Positions 25,529 to 41,000 of a DNA stretch of 64,000 bases are shown here, piece by piece. Origin of the DNA: Corylus avellana (lineage: Eukaryota > Streptophyta > Magnoliopsida > Fagales > Betulaceae); the NCBI RefSeq assembly GCF_901000735.1, contig NC_081542.1, forward strand, positions 46,664,238 through 46,728,237, read 5' to 3'. The notes under the pieces were generated by a model. It searched no databases. It had not been told where the DNA came from and worked only from the letters and a program-made list of their open reading frames with translations. Position numbers and translations under genes: made by a program. Position 1 is the first letter of the stretch. Every line of letters starts with the position of its first letter.

Positions 25529-27985
25529 GTTACACACTTTGGTCATATGTCTACACTTCCAAGTTTCAACTCCCCGTAAAAAGTTTCATTAGGGAACCTT
25601 TTTCAAATAACCCTGCAGCTACTTTTATATATATATATATATATATAGCCAAATCACTTTTTAGAGGTAGTCTAAAATTGCGACATGTGGCGCGAATCCA
25701 TTTTTTTTAAATGTTAAACCGATTTTTTAATGCGTAATTTTTTAATCGGTTTATTAAGAGTGAGCCGGTTATTAAATGAGATTAATTAAGGGCATTTAAT
25801 TATATTCCCAAGAATTTTCCTTATATGTGATTTCATTAAGTTCAAAATTTTAATGTTTGATATTAAGTATTATTAATGTCCAAATCAAATAAGAAAACAA
25901 ATAATACAAATCAAATTATTATGTATTAATAGGTTTAGTCACTATAATATTTTTAATTCAAATTTAGAAGAGGTTAATTAGAGAAGATGAATTGTTTTTT
26001 TTCTAAATATACTGTGCATGTAATAATAGATCATTTATAAAATAAAAATTGTTTTTTTTCTTCTAAATATTAAGGCATTGAAAAACAATTTGATTAATAA
26101 TAGATTATCTACAAAATAATAAGGCCTACAAAATAAAGATCTCCCATTATTTTGTAGACATGCCTCCACACACGGTGAAAATGCGTTTAAATTTTAAAAT
26201 TAAATTATAATGAAGTTATGAGCTTGCGGAATCTTCTTGAGGATCCTCTTTTTCTAATTAACAATTTTTTTTTTCTAAAAAGAAATATCTATTTTATAAA
26301 TTATCTAAAAAACATACGAATTGTTTTTTCTAAATATACTCTATGTATGTAATATAAGAGAAGACAAAATCTTTCACTAAACATACTCGGTGTATGTTTT
26401 TTCTTTGATAAAAATATAGTGTGTTTTTATTTAACTTTTATGTTTTGTATTGTTAATATGAATTAGCAATGCTCATATTGTCTGCCTTTGTTGCAATTTG
26501 ATAAAACTGTGCGTTTTTAACTTGAGGCTATAGGGTTTAATATATTTAGTTTGTGTCGTGTGCATCTTCCTATTATGAAGTCAGTTTCAATTTCATTCCC
26601 CAATGTGTATAAAGTCGATTTTGCCGATAATTCCATCAAAACCCCGCATCCCATTATTATTACACAACTACAAAAAAAAAAAAAAAAAAAAAAAAAAAAA
26701 CGTAAAAGCTTTTTAGGCTATGCAACAAAAGTCGAACGGTAAAAGTTTCACATGTATTTGATTCTATTTTCTATCTATTTTTATATTAGAAGTTACTTTT
26801 ATTTTTTTATTTCTTAATTTTTTTTATTTTTTTTAATTTTCATTTTAAACTACACCTATGCTCACAAAGATTTTAGCATATTCAAATTTTTATGAATTAA
26901 ACTAAAATTAAATGTTTTATGTTTTAATTCATTTGAAACATTTTTTTTAAGTGTTTTGAAAGAGTTACGACTTTTTTTAACCTATATAAAAGTACAATGA
27001 AGATGGTTTTAAGTTTTAAAATTAAATTATAATGAAAAATCCCACACATAGCGCGAATTATGTGCTAGTAGAAATAATCCAGCAAACATGAAAAAAGAAA
27101 ATCTAAAAGAAAAAATTCATCCCAACACCCATTTGGTGGCGGGCGAAGCAACCGAGAAATCAAAATCTCTCCATTCACCCATTTTCGGTCAGAACAAGAA
27201 ATTGCTGTAAAAAGAACTCAAGATCTTCAAAGAACAACCAACACCTACAAAAATCAAGAAATTCTCAAGAAAACCCACACTCAATCGGTTGCAGAGTAAA
27301 CCCAACGAAAATATTGAAACCTACTTTAAATTTTGTCTTAGCCAAAGGAAATTCAGAGACCAGGAGGCGAGAGGAAGAAGATAGTGGCTCTGAGCTCCAA
27401 CAACATCACAGCGTGAAGTGAATGAGAGTATGAGAGTATGAGATATGAGAGAATCAGAGATGAGAGGCGAGAGGAAGAAGATGTTGGCTTTGGGCTCTAA
27501 TGGCGTCCCAATGAAGTGATAAAATGAATGAGTGAAAAAAAAAAAAAAAAACCAAAAACCAAAGACAATGTAAACATCGATCAAGTATTGGCCTGAATAA
27601 TTCCAACCCAAAAAAGCAAATTTGGTATTTGTAAATCACAATGTAAAGGAAAATTTTGACTCTTCAAATTAATAATACATGATGCGGATATTTCTCACGC
27701 TTCCTTTGTGTTAGAAACAATTTTCACAGTGGGTCATCTAATTGGCACTCTGCATGTCATTAACACGAAACAAATACTAATTAAATTGTAGACTTTTCCA
27801 CAAACACTTATTAAGATTGCGCGTTTGGGGAGGACAAATCCGGTTTAGGCATCGTGGCTTTTCCTCTACCACTTCTGTCCTCATCAAGCCGCGTGTATTA
27901 CTTCATCAGATTATTATTCAAACCAGGAGAAGCCCCAATCCTCATGAGTCATTCTAGAAAGAAATATTAAAGCATGCAAATTAAG
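25529..27985. other. AT-rich intergenic DNA, no gene seen
   Basis: Contains an AT microsatellite (about 25626-25648), a 30-A run (about 26671-26700) and, at 27360-27510, two imperfect copies of gaggcgagaggaagaagat. From about 27690 it matches CRK upstream DNA in inverted orientation relative to CRK-A. No open frame with recognisable motifs. Confidence 0.55.
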
Positions 27986-27995
27986 GGGGTCATTT

Positions 27996-28137
27996 TTTAT
28001 TTTTTATTTATTCAAATATGGAAATAGAAAAGAAAAATTTACAACATAAAAAAAAAAACATTAAAAGGTGAACAATCCAAATACAAAATAACCATAAATA
28101 AGACAAATAAATGACTCAACTCATCAAGAGAGCAAGA
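27996..28137 (-). mobile_element. 142-bp retroposed insert with 10-bp target duplication
   Basis: GGGGTCATTT stands at 27986-27995 and 28138-28147. The insert (tattcaaatatggaaatag..aactcatcaagagag) resembles a short LINE 3' fragment in minus orientation. A related copy lies at about 57681-57830 in the equivalent place of another CRK flank, so it predates that duplication. Confidence 0.6.
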
Positions 28138-28774
28138 GGGGTCATTTCTTTGAATGGAGATTTCCGGTTGCCTCATGTGTCAGACATCTGACCTTCTTCT
28201 TTCTTCTTTTTTTTTTTTTTTTTTTTTTAAAAAAATAAATAAAATTGAAGAATAGAGATATTAAAGAGAAATTCAAATTTGAAGTATTAGCACTAAATAT
28301 AGGAGGATAAAATTCAAAAATAAATTTTGAGGCATTAAAAACTAAATATTAACTCAAAAAAAAATTAACAAAAAAAAAAAAAATCTAGTAGGACTAGGAA
28401 GAGAGATTTTTCTATAATTTTTTTTTTTTTAATAAAGCCACGTCAAATTTTGGCAGACACTTGTCTGACTCTTAGCAGATAGCAAGACTCCATTTCTTTT
28501 GTTATCTTCCAATAGACACACGCTTCACCTAATTCCCGACCAGCTAATATTTCCCTGATAAACTTTCATGAAACAGTCACATATTTAAAACCTACTAATA
28601 ATTTTCTAAGGCAAAGTAGAGAAGGTAGTCAGAAAAGGTTTGAATGTTTCCATTCAACATTAGATTTTTCAAGATCATGGACTTTAGAGGCTAACTAGCT
28701 CACCCGGCCTTCTCAATAAAAAAAGCCTATAATATAATCTTAAAGGCCTAAACATTTTCACTGAACACCAGGCA

Positions 28775-29648
28775 ATGGTTTTCTCAAGATTACATTTGTC
28801 GTTCCTCTCTGCCATTTTCATGCTCACTGCACAAGCAGTCGCGCAGCCATCCTTCCTTTATCATTCCTGTTTAAACGACAAGGGAAACTACACCGCCAAA
28901 AGTACATATGAGGAAAACCTCAATCACCTCCTCTCCTCCCTCTCCTAGCCTCCAACACCAAAATTGACTATGGCTTCTACAATTCCTCTTACGGCCAAAA
29001 CTCTGACAAAGTATATGCAATTGGACTTTGTAGAGGAGATGTTAACCCAGATGTTTGCCGTGATTGTCTCAATAATGCCACGTCTCTTCTCACGCGGCTT
29101 TGTCCCAATCAAAAGGAGGCAAAGTATATGCAACTGGACTTTGTAGAGGAGATGTTAACCCAGATGTTTGCCGTGATTGTCTCAATAATGCCACGTCTCT
29201 TCTCACGCAGCTTTGTCCCAATCAAAATGAGGCAATTGGATGGTACGACCACTGTATGTTACACTACTCAAATCGCTCTATTTTTGACATCCTGGAAACT
29301 CTTCCTACTTTCTATATGTGGAACTCGAACAACGTATCAGCCAATTACGTGGACCAATTCAACGATGATCTTAGTACCTTGTTGGAAAGCCTAAGAAGGG
29401 AAGCTGTAGCAGGTGGTTCTCTTCGTAAGTTTGCAGCAGGAAACGCAACAGCACCGAACTTTCAAGCATTATATGCACTTGTACAGTGCACACCTGATTT
29501 GTCTGAGAAAGATTGCAGCGATTGCTTACGTGGGGCGATTGAAGGTATTCCACAATGTTGTGATGGGAAGCAAGGTGGGAGAGTCATTAATCCAAGCTGT
29601 AATATCAAGTTTGAGGTCTACCCATTCTATAACACGACAGCTGCTTAG
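28775..29648 (+). pseudogene. CRK-E: broken DUF26-only CRK copy
   Basis: ATG at 28775 gives a signal peptide and the first DUF26 strand (..QPSFLYHSCLNDKGNYTAK), then a 5-base insertion creates an in-frame TAG at 28946-28948 and shifts the frame. A 113-bp tandem duplication (29008-29120 and 29121-29233) adds a second shift. From about 29100 the frame of the second half is open to 29648 (CRGDVNPDVCRDC; CTPDLSEKDCSDC) and stops just after YPFYNTTAA. No TM or kinase exons follow. An intact copy of this form would have been a secreted DUF26 protein; this one lacks a continuous frame from the signal peptide. It lies on the opposite strand to CRK-A, -B and -C. Confidence 0.85.
29008..29233. repeat. 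113-bp tandem duplication inside CRK-E
   Basis: The segment starting aaagtatatgca at 29008 is repeated at 29121 with only a few substitutions (attgg/actgg, cgcggc/cgcagc). Because 113 is not a multiple of three it disrupts the frame. Confidence 0.93.
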
Positions 29649-30227
29649 TCTCTTTACAATTTATGTCAAGATCTTGCTACCATGATCTATAATTTTAATA
29701 AAAGGATCTTTACACTAAATCTGTAATCAAATTGATCCACTTGTTGGCCGATTCATGCTATGTATACTAATATGTTTTTAAAGATAATATATATTAATTT
29801 GGCCCATCTTACTAGCTACAGCATTTGTACTTATCAGATGTTTCTTTCTAATCATATATAGTTATGATTATATATTAGTTTGTAAAATAAATTTTCTTTG
29901 ATCTGTAGTGAATTCAACTGATATCTCAATTTATGATGGAGGCCGGTCGGACATTAGTTGTTATTAAACTAAGGAACTACCTGAAGTATCTTATTCCAAA
30001 GCAAACCTTAAATATAGCTTGGCTTGGTCAATGTTGTATTATGAGTAATGGAATAAGTCTTTTTTGTGTCACTTTAAGAATGATGTTGCTCTTAAAATCA
30101 CCATTGGACTTGTGATCGATTATTATTGAATTTTGATCAAATAGTGATTTTAAGAGTCATATCATTCTTAGAGTGACATAAAATTGACTTCTAAAATTAC
30201 TCTCGTGTTATTCCTAGTTTTTGTCTT
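29649..30227. other. 3' flank of CRK-E; no gene seen
   Basis: 29655-30225 is collinear with 58010-58405 (for example cttgctaccatgatctataa, ggccgattcatgctatgtat), the flank of another CRK remnant. No supported gene. Confidence 0.6.
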
Positions 30228-30236
30228 CTTTACAAT

Positions 30237-32290
30237 GAGTCCGTCTATACGGCAGCATCTGCCTGTGTTTGACGTGGCTAGGCCCCATGTCCTAAAAAAA
30301 AATAATAGAAATTTGGGGAAAAATAATAGAATCACTTTCGTGTTTTTCCTCCATCTCCATCTTCCCTCACCTCCCACAGACGGCTGCACCACAGCCGACC
30401 ACCCTAATATTCCAAAGGCTTGGACTCATTTCTGTTTCTCAAAAAAACAACGCTTCATCTGAAACAAACTCCCCATATGATGAGTTTAACTCATCCCAAG
30501 GAAGGCATGGGCTCCTCAAAAATGGCAACTCACTTGGGTATCGCCTAAGCATAGTGCTTGAACCAAATATGCCATGTTTTCTTGCTCGGCGAAATAGCTC
30601 TAATATGTTATTTTTATTTTTTGAGGTAGACGACTCCGTCTGAAACTTTTTAGCACACTACGAAATATGGATTTTTTTAGTGCGTTGAAGTTTTGAAATT
30701 TGGGAATTTTGACGATGGGTAGCAGCTCTTGGCCAGAGATGTGGGTGGCTCGTTGTCAAAGGTGCTCGTCATTAATGATCTTTGGTGGCCAGCCGTCGGT
30801 GAGGGGAAAGGGAAAGGGAAAGAGAGAGAGTTTTGTCTGAAATGGAGGAAGTGAGAAAGAGAACGACACGCTTTTTTCATCCCTAATTTCTCCTAAAATT
30901 TTAAAACTTTTTTTACTTTTTAAAGTCCAGATGTGGCACAATGCCACGTTGGATTGGGCGGACGCTGGGACTACCATCGTCTGCCATGGACGCGGCTTCC
31001 ATGCGGTAAGCCAAACTACCGCATATCTGCGGTAGTTTGGTTTGAGGGTTGAGATGCTTCCAGGCAAGCTACTCATTAATTACACTAACGCCGACCCAAA
31101 AAAAACAAACGGAAATTAATCCCGTTAACTCCCTTCCATCCATCTTCTCTCTCTTTTTTACTCAATACGTCTCTATCTGTTCTCTTTTTCTACCCAGACA
31201 GGCCTGATACTTCTTCAAGCGGCGGCGCAACCATCCTATGGATTTTGAGTTTTGGGTATTCTTCAGATTTTGAGTTTTGGGTATTCTCAAACATTTTCAC
31301 TGGTACTTGAAGTTCAATTTGGGTAGAAAAAGAGAACAGAGAGACGTATTGGGTAAAAAAAGAGAAAGAGAGTTTTGGGTATTCTTCAGATTTTGAGTTT
31401 TGGGTATTCTCAAACATCTTTATTGGTACTTGAAGTTCAATGTTATTTCAATCACCCAACAGATATTCTTTAGAATTCCAGAATCTACTACCCAAAATAG
31501 GCCAGAAATATGCAGATTTCTTACACAAGAAATTTTTCCTTCACGCCAAAAGAACACAAAATTAGTAACCAACAAACAGGAAGCAGCAAAAAAAAAAAAA
31601 ATGTCAATGTAAAAATTTGAAACACCCTAACAATGCAGATTTTCAAATGAATAACCAAATGCCAAAAGCCTTTACTTTAAAATTAAACATCAAACTACAG
31701 AAACAGGGGTACAAAACAGAGAAATGGCTAAGATTTTTGAAATATTCAAAGTTCTTCTTATAAGATATTCAAGTACCGGTGAAGATGTTGATAGGAGGCC
31801 TTCGAAATAAGGGTTTGAGGCGTCCACCTTATATTGGAAGTCCATCAGGCAATGCTTCATCCGTCAGGCAAGCCTAAGGTAGTGCTTCTACCAAGATTGA
31901 GCGATCCTCTTCTTCTGTAACGGCCAGGACTACAATTAGTCCTCATGCTCGCAATCGAGAGCTACGCAATCAGAAAGTGATTTTAAAACAAAGTAAAGAG
32001 CTAAGCCCTAGAGCCCCAGTCTCTGATTTTGATGATGATGATTCAGAGGAACCTCACAGCAGACTATTAGGTTAAAAAAAAGAAGAAAAAAAAAAGAGAG
32101 AGAGAGAAGATGGGATGGAAGGGAGTTAACGGAATTAATTTCCGTTTGTTTTTTTTTTTGGGTCGGCATTAGTGTAATTAATGAGTAGCTTGCCTGAAAG
32201 CATCTCAACCCTCAAACCAAACTACCACAGATATGCGGTAGTTTGGCTTACCGCATGGAAGCCGCGTCCGTTTGGCATATAGTTCTACTC
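30237..32290. mobile_element. 2.05-kb Mutator-like non-autonomous element
   Basis: The 9-bp CTTTACAAT flanks it at 30228-30236 and 32291-32299, and the paralogous flank at 58406-58414 has it once with no insert. The outer ends are weakly inverted (GAGTccgtCTATA / GAGTagaaCTATA). Inside, 30988-31160 and 32090-32269 form a strong inverted repeat of about 170-180 bp (ggacgcggcttccatgcggt), which may be an inner TIR pair or a nested element. No transposase frame is seen. Confidence 0.72.
31795..32074 (+). pseudogene. Exon-like open segment carried in the Mutator-like element
   Basis: Between the inverted repeats lies a stretch with protein-like composition unlike its AT-rich surroundings: GLRRPPYIGSPSGNASSVRQ, a TAA, then a Ser-rich segment, SPHARNRELRNQKVILKQSK and an acidic DFDDDDSEEPHS tail before TAA at 32072-32074. 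I do not recognise the parent gene. An internal exon of a host gene picked up by the element (Pack-MULE type) is the simplest reading. Confidence 0.45.
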
Positions 32291-32299
32291 CTTTACAAT

Positions 32300-33514
32300 T
32301 TGGGTTTTTATTTTATTTTTTTGGGAAGGGGATCTGTTCAATCGGGCAGCTCCATCTCCATGTAAGATCCTGTCCAGCCTCCATTTTTACGGACTGGTCC
32401 TTGGGTAGTTTAAGTAGATCCTTTTTTTATTATAAAAAAAAAAAAAAAAAAAATTGTAAAGATTCACGCATTGGTCACGATTTAATAGAATTAGAAAAAG
32501 TATCTACGTCTAGATTTTTGCAATTTTTTTTAATAAAAAATTGATATTTTAAAAATTTTGATAAAAATAAATAAAAATTTGAGGGCCTAAATTGAAAAAT
32601 TTAAAACATTAAAACGGTAATTTCAGAAAGTACGAAAGTTCAAGATATTTCATGAAGATTCTCCTAAATATTTCTTCTGCAGCTAGCCACTATTTCAACA
32701 TGACAATACAAAGCAACATAAGGAGAAATCATCTAAGACAAGGTGAAAGTTCTATCCTACCTTATAGCTCAGAAGAGTAAGTGAACTTCTTTTCCATTTG
32801 ATTTTTTTCCCTTTCCTTTTCATTTTTTGTTTCTCAATTTCACTCTTTAATTTTATTTTATTATTATTATTATTTTTTTTTTTTAAAAAAAGAACTAGAG
32901 AAGAGAGAAAAGTATTAATTAATTAAATGATTAATTTATCCATTCCTATCCGCTTAACCTTTTGAGATAAGTAGTGATTTAACATGGTATTAAAGCCTAA
33001 GGTTCTAAGTTCGAACATTATCTCAATCATTCACCTCCAATTTCGATCAATTAAATATTTCACTTGTGGAGCTTAATCTATTTGGTAACTTAACATTCTC
33101 TCCATAAAGAAGATTAGGATGGTTTTGCTAATCTGTAAGTTTTGCTACCAAACACAAAAATAAATACACATTTACATCTCATGAACACCATTTCAAACTC
33201 TTCATGAATAAATAGTTCAAAGTATTATCCCACTAGATAATTAATACTAATCAAACCAAGATGAAAATTACTCCTTCCAGTCCCCTCCATAATCCAAAGA
33301 TAATAAACTCAGCCGCATTGACATGAAAAGAAAAAAGAGCAAGAAAAAAGAAAAAAGAAAAAGAAAAAGGAAATCGCTACTTATCACGTTAACCACACAT
33401 TCTTTGTCCCCTTTATATCCACCAAGTAAACCTCCACTTTCCCTGCAACTTCTCCCAGAAAATCAGTGAAAATTTTCCATTTCCGAAAGTAAACTTTTGT
33501 ATGCACGAGGGGCT
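32300..33514. other. Intergenic DNA; no gene seen
   Basis: AT-rich, with several poly-A/T runs. From about 33120 (ctgtaagttttgctaccaaa) it is collinear with 1970-2400 and 62955-63450, the spacer that elsewhere separates TBL from CRK. Confidence 0.55.
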
Positions 33515-33523
33515 GCAGCAGTG

Positions 33524-34913
33524 GCAGAGCCAGAGAATTTATATTGGGGATGCCGCTAAAATTTATTTTGCGTCTTAAAAATTTTCTCCACCCAAAAAAT
33601 TTGGTAATTCACATAATATATGCATTTTACAACAAAATATCTATAAAAGTTCGTGCTTAAATTGATATATTAGAAATGTAACATTTCAGCACTATATGAA
33701 AAAAAACTTTCATTCCCAATACAAAAGTGTTTAGTTTGCTATAGACATGAGCAACAGCAACAAAAATTAAAGCTAAACAAGAACTTCAACAAACAAAGTA
33801 ACCATTCAAGATATTATCTAACTATCACAAACACATAATAATACAAACTACTTACCACTTACGAAATAAACTTGAGCACAATTAATCGTGTCTAAGAAAA
33901 ATGAGTACCTTTCAATGAATCAGAGGTATCTTAAGGGATTTCTTGAAAATAAACCAAACATAATAAAGTCTAGCCAAATGCTGTAAACCAATAAAAACAA
34001 ATAATGAATTAGAAAAAAAAAAAAATGATTGAACACACAAAAAAATAAAAATAAAAATAAAAAAATAAAAAAATTATCTTCTAAATTGTCTTCTAATTCC
34101 TCCCACACTAATTATTTTTAATACTTCTATTTTAGTTTCAATTGTATTCTAAACTTTCTCACCAATTTTTTTTTTAAAAAAAAAAAACAAAAAAAATTTC
34201 ACCTCCTCACACCTACAGTCCTATTCCTCTATTTATTTATTTATTTTTTTCTTCCTTAAAATTCCACTTCACACCTTATACCTTCTAGATTTTAATGCTT
34301 ACATTTACTCTGTTCATTTATTTTTTTTCTTCCTTCAAATTCCACTAACTCACCCTTCTACAATCTAAATTCTAACCGACTGGCCTATCGCATCTTTTTG
34401 TCTTAGTTCCCCTCACCTTCTAGAATCTAATGCCTTTCTTTTCTCTTTAATATATATGTTTTTTCTACCTTAAAACTCACAATTCTACTGTCTACAACTA
34501 TTTTTTTTTTTTATTATTATTTTTTTCCTTCCTTCAACTTCAGTCTTCAACTCACGCACAAGCCAACTGCTAAGAAAAAAAACAAAAAAAAATTCGCACT
34601 AGTCACAGCCACTCATTTCTTATCTTCTATTTCCAATTTTCCACCTTTCACGAGACAAGACTCCTCATTTCTCACTTCTCACCAACTCACCTCCTCACTC
34701 CTCACCAGACTCACCTCTTCTCTTCCCCTCTCAAGACTAACCCTTCAAAGTTCAAACCAATGAACAATCAAACATGAAACATCCACTAGGATTACTACTA
34801 TACAGTGCAATGTGCCGTTGGGGTGCCGTGGGTTACGTGGGTAGAAAAAAAAAAAAAAAAAAAATTTAAAATCTTCACAGCACCCCCAAAGACCAACGTG
34901 GCTCCGCCACAAG
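33524..34913. mobile_element. 1390-bp TIR element, hAT- or Mutator-like, copy 1
   Basis: GCAGCAGTG flanks the insert at 33515-33523 and 34914-34922. The ends share ..GCAGAGCC / ..GGCGGAGCC inverted, with ggggatgcc / ggggtgctg further in, a pattern common at ends of plant hAT-like elements. The interior is AT-rich and non-coding. The superfamily is unsettled because both 8-bp and 9-bp readings of the duplication fit. Confidence 0.6.
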
Positions 34914-35253
34914 GCAGCAGTGAAATATATAGGTTCTGGGCTTTCTTTGGATATTATATTAAATCATTTATTATTTAAAAATTTTAAATAGATATAAATA
35001 AATAATTTAATAATTTAATTAATAATCTAACATTAAAACTACCGAAACCGGCAGAAAAAATTTCCATTGAAATTATAAAGGAAAATATTGTGATCAAAGA
35101 GATTTTGTTTTCTCGACTACAAAATAGTTTGTAGCTGCATAAAAACAGGAACACCGAACTAATTAAATATGCTACATGCATGCTACAGAATCATGGGCAT
35201 AAGTAGTTTAACATTTAAAAATATACACTCTTACTTATAGCTTCTACAAAGCA

Positions 35254-37773
<2,520 letters not shown>

Positions 37774-38027
37774 TGAAAGAAAGCAAAGAAAATTGCTTTT
37801 GGCGGAATGAAGTCTCAGCTTCGTTCTCATTGTATATATAGGCAAAGAGTTACAATTGTAATCAAGTTTGACAAACCCAAACTTGATACAAACTAGGAGA
37901 CCTAATTCAATACAAATAAGTAAAACAAATACAACTAGAACACTAAAGAGAAGAGATAAGAACAACTATAAGGATAATACTAAAAGATAAGAACAACTAT
38001 AAAACAGACTCTATTGGTTCCTTAACA
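37774..38027 (-). repeat. 3' LTR of the copia element (254 bp)
   Basis: It starts tgaaagaaagc and ends ggttccttaaca on the plus strand, and is followed inward by the polypurine tract. It abuts CRK-B exon 1. Confidence 0.95.
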
Positions 38028-41000
38028 GCCCCCCTCAAACGAATGGGAGGGGGAGTAACCATGAGTTTGTCTCTGAGGAAAAGAAATCGAGAGGAGGTAA
38101 GGCCCTTTGTAAAGATATCAGCACATTGATCTTGAGTTGGGATGTAGCTAGCACAAAGATCTTTGTGAAGAATTTTCTCACGGATGAAGTGGTAGTCAAC
38201 TTCTATATGCTTGGTACGAGCATGGTAGATGGGATTAGAAGCTAAAGCAATAGCTCCTATGTTATCACACCAGAGTACAGGAGGATCATGGAGAGAAACT
38301 TGCAATTCTTTGAGTAGCATTCGAAGCCATGAGAGTTCAGCAGCTGTAATGGCCATTGCACGATATTCAGCCTCGGTGCTAGATCTCGAGACAACAGGCT
38401 GCTTCTTGGCATGCCAAGATACTAAGTTGGAGCCGAAGAAAACACAATACCCTGTAGTGGATCTGCGATCAAGAGGATCCCCTGCCCAGTCAGAGTCACA
38501 GTATGCCTGAAGTTGAAGAGGACCTGAAGTGAAGTGAAGGCCATGATCTGGTGTGCCTTTGAGATACCTTAGAACTCTTTTAGCAGCCTTCATATGTTCT
38601 GTAGTTGGACAATGGAGAAATTGACACAATTGATTGACAGTGTAGGCTATGTCAGGTCTTGTGAGTGTGCAGTATTGTAGAGCTCCAATGATATGACGAT
38701 AGGTTGTGGGATCTGGTAGAGTATCACCATCAAGCTTGGTGAGCTTCTTGCCTGAAGTGCAGGGTGCGGCATAGGGCTTTGCTCCAAGCATTTGCACACG
38801 ATCAAGTAAATCAATAATGTATTTACCTTGATTTAGATGCAAGCCAGTTTTGTCACGAAGGACATGGATGCCTAGGAAGTATGAAAGGCAACCAAGATCT
38901 TTCAACTTAAATTCCATTTGAAGGCCGTGGATGAGAGTCTCCATGATAGATGAATCTGTACCTGTTACTATGATATCATCAACATATATCAGTATGTAAA
39001 TATGAACAGAGCCTTGATGAAGCATAAAAAGAGAGGTATCTACTAAGGATCCAACAAAACCAAGATGGAGAAGAGCTTGTGACAATCTATGAAACCAAGC
39101 TCGTGGGGCTTGCTTTAGACCATAGAGGGCCTTTTTGAGCTTACAAACATGATCTGGAAAAGCTGCATCAACAAAACCAGTAGGCTGCTCCATGAGGACT
39201 TCTTCATTCAAGTAACCATGAAGGAAGGCATTAGAGACATCCAATTGCTTGAGGGGCCAATTGTAGTGGATTGCTAAGGATAGTAGGATCCGTATAGTGG
39301 CTGGTTTTATAACTGGACTGAAGGTTTCAGTGTAGTCAATACCATCTCTTTGTTGGAAACCCTTAGCCACTAGTCTTGCCTTGTATCTTTCAATAGTGCC
39401 ATCTGATTTTTCCTTTAGCCGAAAAACCCACTTATTCTTGATGATGTTTCGATGTGAAGGTCTAGGGCAGAGAGACCAAGTACCATTGTCAACTAAAGCT
39501 TGAAGTTCACTTTCCATTGCAGCAAACCATTTAGGGTTAGAAACAGCCTGAGCAAATGTGGTAGGGATAGAAGGCAAGTGTGTAGCATGAAAGGATTTTA
39601 GTGGATGCTTGGTTGATTTTAAGGATAGGAATAGCTGATAGTTGGGAAAAGACTTAGGTTTGGAGTTTCCAGTCATAGATCTTGTGACAATATGAGGAGA
39701 GGCTGGTTCAGTAGGTGCAGGCAAAAGCTGAAGTAAGGATTGATCTAGGTGGGGGATAGGATCAGGGGTAGGTGGTAGTAATTCGGCAGTAGGGGTAGTC
39801 AGGGGAGTGTTTAGAATAGGTACTTGTGCTGGGGAAGGCAAGGTGATTGGGGGTGAGGTCTGAACAGTATTAGAGTCAGAATTATTCATAGAGTAAAAAT
39901 GAGAATGATCAAGAACAATACCTGTAGGGGAAGGATCTGATCCGTTAGGGGATGAAGATGCTGCTCTATTCTGTGCAGGGAACACCAATTCATCAAAAAT
40001 AACATGTCTAGAGACATATACACGATTGGAGATGGGATCAAGGCACTTGTAACCCTTTTGGTGGGTACAATATCCAAGGAAGATGCATTGTTTGCTTCTG
40101 AATTCCAATTTGTGTTTGGCATAGGGTCTTAAGAGAGGATAACAAGCACAACCAAAAGTTTTTAAAAAGGTGTAGTCTGGCTCCTTATTGTAGAGTTTGG
40201 TGAAAGGACTTGAATTTTGGAGAGTAGGGGTAGGCAATCTATTGATGAGATACACGGCAGTACTGACAGCTTCAACCCAGTATTTAGAAGAAAGGTGGGA
40301 TTGAGCTAGGAGACTAAGACCAGATTCAATGATATGCCTATGTTTTCTTTCTGAAACTCCATTTTGTTGAGATGTATGTGGACATGTGACTCGATGAAGA
40401 ACACCATGTGTTGACAGAAATTTAGTAAAGTTATGAGAGGTGTATTCACCACCCCCATCTGTTTGAAGTTGTTTAATTTTAAGGGAAAATAAATTTTCTA
40501 TCAAGCACTTGAATTTAACAAAGGTTTCAAAAAAATCTGATTTGAGTTTTAGAGGAAATAGCCAGGTGTATCTAGAGAAATCATCAATAAAGATAACATA
40601 ACATTTGCTTCCATTGATTGAAGATAAAGGAGAAATCCATACATCACTATGAATAAGCTCCAATGGAGCAGTGGTAATACGACTTGACTCAATAAAGGGT
40701 AATTTTTTTGCTCTTTCCTAATTGACATGAAACACAAATAGATTGACTCGACTTAACTGAAGACACAGGAAGGTAGTAGTTGTGAAGCAGATGCTGCAAG
40801 ATTTGATGACTTGGATGCCCTAAGCGGTTGTGCCAAACTGAAGAAGACACCCTGATCCCAATTTGCGCAGTAAATGCTCTGACTTTATTTTTGGTGAAGT
40901 GTTGTAGCCTTAATGGGTAGAGACCATCTTCACTTGCCCCTTGTAGGAGGATCTTCCCTGTGAGGTTGTCCTTAATCAAGAAATAGGTATCAGTTAGTTT

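Noticed and set aside
33920..34108. 62-codon Phe-rich frame (also at 44302-44490)
   Set aside because: Lies in the AT-rich interior of a TIR transposon; identical in both copies because the copies are young.
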